Below the pieces are notes generated by a model. It ran no database searches, was not told where the DNA came from, and saw only the letters and a program-made list of their open reading frames with translations. From Azohydromonas lata NBRC 102462 (lineage in GTDB: Bacteria; Pseudomonadota; Gammaproteobacteria; Burkholderiales; Burkholderiaceae_C): 10,854 nt of DNA. The position numbers and the translations under genes were made by a program. The stretch's first letter is position 1. Every line of letters starts with the position of its first letter. The stretch is taken from the NCBI GenBank assembly GCA_945878385.1, contig CAMCTE010000083.1:1-10854 (forward strand), in the 5' to 3' direction. Positions 7,153 through 10,854 of the stretch are shown in pieces.

Positions 7153-7689
7153 ATGAGCGATGCGCTGCTGCATAACCTGAACCCCGAACAGCTGGCGGCG
7201 GTGACGCTGCCGGCACAGCCATCTTTGATCCTGGCCGGCGCCGGTTCGGGCAAGACGCGTGTGTTGACCACGCGTATTGCCTGGTTGATGCAGACCAGTC
7301 AGGTGTCCCCCGGCGGGGTGATGGCCGTGACCTTCACCAATAAGGCTGCCAAGGAGATGCTCACGCGTCTGTCGGCCATGCTGCCGGTGAATGTGCGGGG
7401 CATGTGGATCGGTACCTTCCACGGCTTGTGCAACCGCTTCCTGCGGGCGCACTGGAAGGCGGCCGGGTTGCCGCAAAGCTTTCAGATTCTGGATGCATCG
7501 GACACGGTCTCGGCCATCAAGCGCGTGATCAAGGCGATGAATCTGGATGAAGAGCGCTTCGTGCCCAAGCAGGTGTCGTGGTTCATTGCGGGCAGCAAGG
7601 AAGACGGCCTGCGGCCGGGCGATGTGGACATCCGGGATGCACACACGCAAAAGTTGGTGGACATCTACCGCGCTTACGAGGACCAGTGA
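7153..7689 (+). CDS. uvrD: N-terminal helicase fragment (if the TGA is real)
   Basis: Termination at 7687-7689 would yield 178 aa containing the Q motif, Walker A (Lys34), motif Ia and part of domain 1A/1B. It would lack motif II (DEFQDT) and all later motifs, so it could bind nucleotide poorly at best and could not hydrolyse ATP or unwind DNA alone. The start MSDALLHNLNPEQLAAV is typical of the family. Confidence 0.6.
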   Translation: MSDALLHNLNPEQLAAVTLPAQPSLILAGAGSGKTRVLTTRIAWLMQTSQVSPGGVMAVTFTNKAAKEMLTRLSAMLPVNVRGMWIGTFHGLCNRFLRAHWKAAGLPQSFQILDASDTVSAIKRVIKAMNLDEERFVPKQVSWFIAGSKEDGLRPGDVDIRDAHTQKLVDIYRAYEDQ

Positions 7690-7701
7690 GCCCGCGAGGG
7701 C

Positions 7702-9579
7702 GTGGTGGACTTTGCCGAACTGATGCTGCGCACGGTGGAGATCATGCGCGACCAGCCGGCCATCCGGGAGCATTACCGCAGGCGCTTTCGGCACATCCTG
7801 GTGGATGAATTCCAAGACACGAACCGCCTGCAGTACGCGTGGCTCAAGATGTTTGCACCCCTGCCGGGCGAGGCCTCGGCCGACGGCGCCGTTTATGGCG
7901 CGCAGGGTGTATTCGCCGTGGGCGACGACGACCAGAGCATCTACGCCTTCCGCGGTGCCCAAGTGGGCAACATGCGCGACTTCGAGCGCGAATACCGTGT
8001 CGAGCAGGTCATCAAGCTCGAGCAGAACTACCGCAGCATGGGCCACATCCTGGATGCGGCCAATGAACTAATTGCCCACAATGAGCGCCGCCTGGGCAAG
8101 AACCTGCGCACCGAAGCGGGCCCTGGTGAGCCCATCCGCGTGCACGAGGCCACCAGCGACTATGCCGAGGCCCAGTGGGTGCTGGAGGAAATCAGCCAGG
8201 TGCATCGCGCCGGCACCGAGCGGCGCGAGATCGCCATTCTCTACCGCAGCAATGCGCAAAGCCGCGTGATGGAAAGCGCGCTCTTCAACGCCGGCTTGCC
8301 TTACCGTGTCTATGGAGGCTTGCGTTTTTTCGAGCGCGCTGAAGTCAAGCACGCGCTGGCCTACCTGCGCCTGATCGAGAACCCCAACGATGACACCAGC
8401 TTCCTGCGGGTGGTGAACTTCCCCGCGCGCGGGATCGGCGCTCGCACGGTGGAGCAGTTGCAGGACGCCGCGCGCGCCAGCGGGCGCAGCCTGGCCCAAA
8501 GCGTGGGTGCAGTGGGTGGGGCCGCGGCGGTGAAGCTGGCCGGCTTCGTGCAGATCATCGAGCGGCTGCGCGAGGCCACACGGGGCCTGACCCTGCGCGA
8601 GATCATCGAGCATGTACTGCACGACTCGGGGCTGCTCGACTTCTACCGCACCGACAAGGAAGGTGCGGACCGCATCGAGAACCTGGAGGAATTGGTCAAC
8701 GCCGCTGAGGCCTTCGTCACCCAGGAGGGGTTTGGCCGCGATGCGGTGGCGCTGCCAGTGGACGAACTGGCCCCGGGTTCGCTTGCCACACCTGAGGAGG
8801 TGGGTGTCGCCGCGGCTGCGCCCGTGGAGGTGACGCCGGATGCGGAAACCGGCGAGATCATGAGCCCGCTGGCGGCCTTTCTGACCCACGCTTCCTTGGA
8901 GGCCGGCGACAACCAGGCCGAGGCGGGCCAGGACGCGGTGCAGTTGATGACCATCCACGCGGCCAAGGGGCTGGAGTTTGATGCGGTGTTCATCACCGGC
9001 CTGGAAGAGGGCCTGTTCCCCCACGAGAATGCGATGAGCGACGCCGATGGCCTGGAGGAAGAGCGACGCCTCATGTATGTGGCCATCACCCGTGCGCGCA
9101 AGCGCCTGTATCTGACCTTCAGTCAGACGCGCCTGCTGCATGGGCAAACCCGCTACAACGTGCGCAGCCGATGGTTCGACGAACTGCCCGAGGACGCCCT
9201 GAAGTGGCTCACGCCGCGCACGGCGGGCTTCGGCTCGGGTTACGCCAAGGCCTACCAGGAGGCCTGGTCGCGCGGGTCGGGTTTGGGTTCGATGGTGGGC
9301 GCGGGCCGGATGGGGCCGGCCAGCGGTGCAGGAAGGGGTTCGGGTGCCTCAGCGGGCACGCTGGGCTCGGGGGCGGGCCTGCGCAACAGCAATGGGCCCA
9401 CCGGCACCGACGGGCGCCCACTGCGGGTCGGTCAAGGGGTGTTCCACACCAAGTTTGGCGAAGGTGTCATCGTCACCTTGGAAGGCTCAGGCACCGACGC
9501 GCGTGCCCAGGTGAACTTCGGGCGGCACGGCATGAAGTGGCTGGCCCTGAGTGTGGCCAAGCTCACGCCGGTGGATTGA
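7702..9579 (+). CDS. uvrD: C-terminal helicase fragment (if translated separately)
   Basis: The open frame after the TGA encodes about 625 aa with motifs II to VI and the Tudor-like end, but no Walker A, so it could not be an active helicase on its own. Possible restart codons are GTG 7702, GTG 7705 and ATG 7723. GAGGG (7696-7700) lies only 1-4 bases before the two GTGs, too close for good use. Two lineage features are visible: an insert rich in Ala, Val and acidic residues (about 525-575 in full-length numbering) between the 2B/2A segments, and a Gly/Ser-rich linker (about 705-755) before the Tudor-like domain (VGQGVFHTKFGEGVIV...). The last 17 bases overlap the convergent membrane-protein gene. 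Confidence 0.6.
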   Translation: MVDFAELMLRTVEIMRDQPAIREHYRRRFRHILVDEFQDTNRLQYAWLKMFAPLPGEASADGAVYGAQGVFAVGDDDQSIYAFRGAQVGNMRDFEREYRVEQVIKLEQNYRSMGHILDAANELIAHNERRLGKNLRTEAGPGEPIRVHEATSDYAEAQWVLEEISQVHRAGTERREIAILYRSNAQSRVMESALFNAGLPYRVYGGLRFFERAEVKHALAYLRLIENPNDDTSFLRVVNFPARGIGARTVEQLQDAARASGRSLAQSVGAVGGAAAVKLAGFVQIIERLREATRGLTLREIIEHVLHDSGLLDFYRTDKEGADRIENLEELVNAAEAFVTQEGFGRDAVALPVDELAPGSLATPEEVGVAAAAPVEVTPDAETGEIMSPLAAFLTHASLEAGDNQAEAGQDAVQLMTIHAAKGLEFDAVFITGLEEGLFPHENAMSDADGLEEERRLMYVAITRARKRLYLTFSQTRLLHGQTRYNVRSRWFDELPEDALKWLTPRTAGFGSGYAKAYQEAWSRGSGLGSMVGAGRMGPASGAGRGSGASAGTLGSGAGLRNSNGPTGTDGRPLRVGQGVFHTKFGEGVIVTLEGSGTDARAQVNFGRHGMKWLALSVAKLTPVD

Positions 9580-10417
9580 GGTCCTCGGGGGCGTCTTCGT
9601 CGGTGCGCGGGCCGGATTCATCGCCGGCGCCAAAGCTCTGCACGAACATGAAATACAGGCTGGCGTAGAACACGACGCTGAGTGTCAATCCCAGGGGCAT
9701 CGCCAAGGGGCCCATCAGGCTGCTCAGCCCCAGCACCTGCAGCAACAAGCCCAGCGCGATGCCCACGCAGGCCAACATCAGCACCCAAGCCGCCACAAAC
9801 GCGGCGAAGGCCCCTTTGCTGCGCCAAATGGCCAGGGTGGAGGAAAAGAGGGACTGCGCCACGCCCTGCTGGCCCCACCACACCAAGGCCGGCGCGTGCC
9901 AGAAGGGAATGCTCAGCAGCAGCGTCAGCCCCAGTCGGGCGTACAGGCCGCCCAGCAGTTGCGGGTCGGCCAACAGTTCTTGCAGCTGTTCTCGGGTGCT
10001 GGCGTCATCCCGCCCGCTGGCCATCAGTTCCTGCAATTCACCCAGCCGGCCGCCATCGACCTGGTCGGACAAGAACAGCACCAGCAGCGACAACAGTCCA
10101 TACGCACCGCAGAGTGCGAAGAGCCGATTGCGCCGCACCGCATCCGTGCGAAACGGCGCCAGGTACAGCGCGGGCGACACCACTTGCCCGCGCACTGCCG
10201 CCGCCGTGCCCATCATCATCACCAAGCCCAGCAGCGGCACGGCCGACAGCACCAGCGCGCCGCCCAGCAGGGGCAACAACAACATCACCAGCGCGAAGAA
10301 CAGGAAGGTGCCGAAAAGACCCGTCAGGCCCAGAGGCTGGCGAGCGAAGATCTTCAGCGCCTGCGCAACCCAATCGAGTCCTTGGCGCGGCTGCACCGAC
10401 TTGAGTACCAGTTTCAT
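9563..10417 (-). CDS. BPSS1780-family integral membrane protein
   Basis: Inner-membrane protein of unknown function, 284 aa, recognised as the family named after Burkholderia BPSS1780, found in beta-proteobacteria. The N-terminus MKLVLKSVQPRQGLDWVAQALKIFARQPLGL is the characteristic opening, followed by about six hydrophobic segments (roughly 30-50, 52-72, 99-117, 160-180, 202-228, 236-260). A soluble acidic/polar loop lies at 118-155 (SDQVDGGRLGELQEL...STREQLQELLADP), and the C-terminal tail is short and acidic (ESGPRTDEDAPEDL). The start at 10417 is chosen because the family match begins there; the frame runs on to 10507, but those residues overlap thrB. It starts 19 bases after the thrB stop, so the two are probably co-transcribed. 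Its 3' end overlaps the helicase gene by 17 bases. Confidence 0.85.
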   Translation of the reverse strand: MKLVLKSVQPRQGLDWVAQALKIFARQPLGLTGLFGTFLFFALVMLLLPLLGGALVLSAVPLLGLVMMMGTAAAVRGQVVSPALYLAPFRTDAVRRNRLFALCGAYGLLSLLVLFLSDQVDGGRLGELQELMASGRDDASTREQLQELLADPQLLGGLYARLGLTLLLSIPFWHAPALVWWGQQGVAQSLFSSTLAIWRSKGAFAAFVAAWVLMLACVGIALGLLLQVLGLSSLMGPLAMPLGLTLSVVFYASLYFMFVQSFGAGDESGPRTDEDAPEDLNPPA

Positions 10418-10436
10418 GCGGTGGATGATGCCTGCG

Positions 10437-10854
10437 TCAGGCCGCCCATGCGTGCCAAGGTTGATCAATGCGCGCGCGCAGCACGCGTTCGAAGTGCGTG
10501 GGGTCATGCGGCTTGAGCATGGAAGCTTCTCGCGGCAGGTGGAAGTCCCACAGGCGAGACACCCAGAAGCGCAACGCGCCGGCCCGCATGAGGGCGGGCA
10601 AGAGCCGGCGCTCGGTTCCGCTCAAGGGGCGCACCGATTCGTAGGCAGACACGAAGGCTTGCGCGCGGTCGGTGTTCAGGTGCCCAGTGTCCAGGTCGAT
10701 GCACCAGTCGTTCAGGCACACCGACAGGTCGAACAGCCAAGTGTCCACGCCCGCGAAGTAGAAGTCGAAGAAGCCGGTGAGTTTTTCGTGTCCTGGCGGG
10801 CCGTCGAACATCACATTGTCGCGAAACAGGTCGGCGTGCACCGGGCCGCTGGGC
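10437..10854 (-). CDS. thrB: Homoserine kinase, APH-fold type (C-terminal part)
   Basis: Phosphorylates homoserine to O-phosphohomoserine with ATP, the step before threonine synthase; cytoplasmic. The gene is cut by the right window edge. About 139 C-terminal residues are visible, out of roughly 315-320 usual for this type. The fragment holds the kinase catalytic loop HADLFRDNV (Asp and Asn of the Brenner-type motif), the metal-binding DFYFAG that replaces DFG, and the segment WLFDLSVCLNDWCID typical of the ThrB family related to aminoglycoside phosphotransferases, not the GHMP-type ThrB of E. coli. The C-terminus (PHDPTHFERVLRARI) also fits. The stop is TGA at 10437-10439. The GTG at 10841 lies inside the catalytic loop and is not the start. 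Confidence 0.92.
   Translation of the reverse strand, partial: PSGPVHADLFRDNVMFDGPPGHEKLTGFFDFYFAGVDTWLFDLSVCLNDWCIDLDTGHLNTDRAQAFVSAYESVRPLSGTERRLLPALMRAGALRFWVSRLWDFHLPREASMLKPHDPTHFERVLRARIDQPWHAWAA

Larger units (their letters stand above)
7153..9579 (+). pseudogene. uvrD: UvrD/PcrA-type DNA helicase gene interrupted by one in-frame TGA
   Basis: Read through the TGA at 7687-7689, this is a single 808-codon superfamily 1 ATP-dependent 3'-5' DNA helicase, as in nucleotide excision and mismatch repair. Before the stop are the Q motif (LNPEQLAAV, 9-17), Walker A (AGAGSGKT, 28-35), motif Ia (VTFTNKAAKEM) and the TFHGLCNRFLR segment. After it come motif II (VDEFQDTN, 217-224), III (GDDDQSIYAFRGA), IV (EQNYRS), V (LMTIHAAKGLEF, 598-609), VI (ERRLMYVAITRAR, 637-649) and a C-terminal Tudor-like domain (about 757-808). 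The TGA is codon 179, aligned with the Cys of YQEACDRAGLVDFAEL in E. coli UvrD. There is no frameshift and no other decay. Both halves lie in one frame, so a single C-to-A change (TGC to TGA) explains it. It follows the S41 gene by 2 bases without a strong ribosome binding site, suggesting translational coupling. Confidence 0.85.

Noticed and set aside
7687..7740. Selenocysteine insertion at the helicase TGA
   Set aside because: The TGA replaces a Cys, which is suggestive, but no stable SECIS-like hairpin with a suitable apical loop was found about 16-40 bases downstream. UvrD is not a known selenoprotein family, and that Cys is not catalytic.
10418..10507. Longer start for the BPSS1780-family protein, 30 extra residues
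   Set aside because: The extension overlaps the end of thrB, and the characteristic MKLVLKSVQPRQGLDW opening marks the start at 10417.

Overview
The window is a GC-rich piece of a bacterial chromosome. It looks like Burkholderiales, most likely a Comamonadaceae-type organism. The clues are protein style (CysM, ValS, GalU and UvrD of beta-proteobacterial type), a BPSS1780-family membrane protein next to an aminoglycoside-phosphotransferase-type thrB, and TACAAT/TAAAAT-type -10 boxes. The placement is by recognition, not by a search. No mobile element, phage gene, CRISPR array or rRNA is visible.

Layout, left to right. Bases 1-205 hold the 3' end of an unidentified plus-strand gene whose last residues resemble the His/Asn part of a calpain-like (papain-fold) cysteine peptidase. 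A near-symmetrical hairpin terminator (219-247) separates it from a minus-strand tRNA-Leu(CAA) (255-339). Next come plus-strand cysM (460-1365) and a tusA-like sulfur-carrier gene (1496-1726). Both belong to sulfur metabolism. They face minus-strand galU (1777-2643), which lies just downstream of minus-strand valS (2707-5586). Divergent from valS is a plus-strand block: an S41-family peptidase lipoprotein (5741-7150), then a UvrD-type DNA helicase (7153-9579) only 2 bases later. The helicase converges, with a 17-base overlap, on a minus-strand pair: thrB (3' part only, 10437-10854) followed by a BPSS1780-family membrane protein (9563-10417).

The content is mostly housekeeping: sulfur and cysteine supply, UDP-glucose synthesis, translation, DNA repair and threonine synthesis. 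I see no evidence for an undescribed multi-gene system. The outstanding anomaly is an in-frame TGA at 7687-7689 inside the helicase gene. It falls where UvrD proteins usually have a Cys, between helicase motifs Ia and II, while the remaining 629 codons stay open and well conserved. It could be a very recent nonsense mutation, a sequence error, or (less likely) tolerated by readthrough or reinitiation. Secondary curiosities are a galU start with no ribosome binding site and a -10-like box placed so that the mRNA could be leaderless, and the calpain-like fragment at the left edge.
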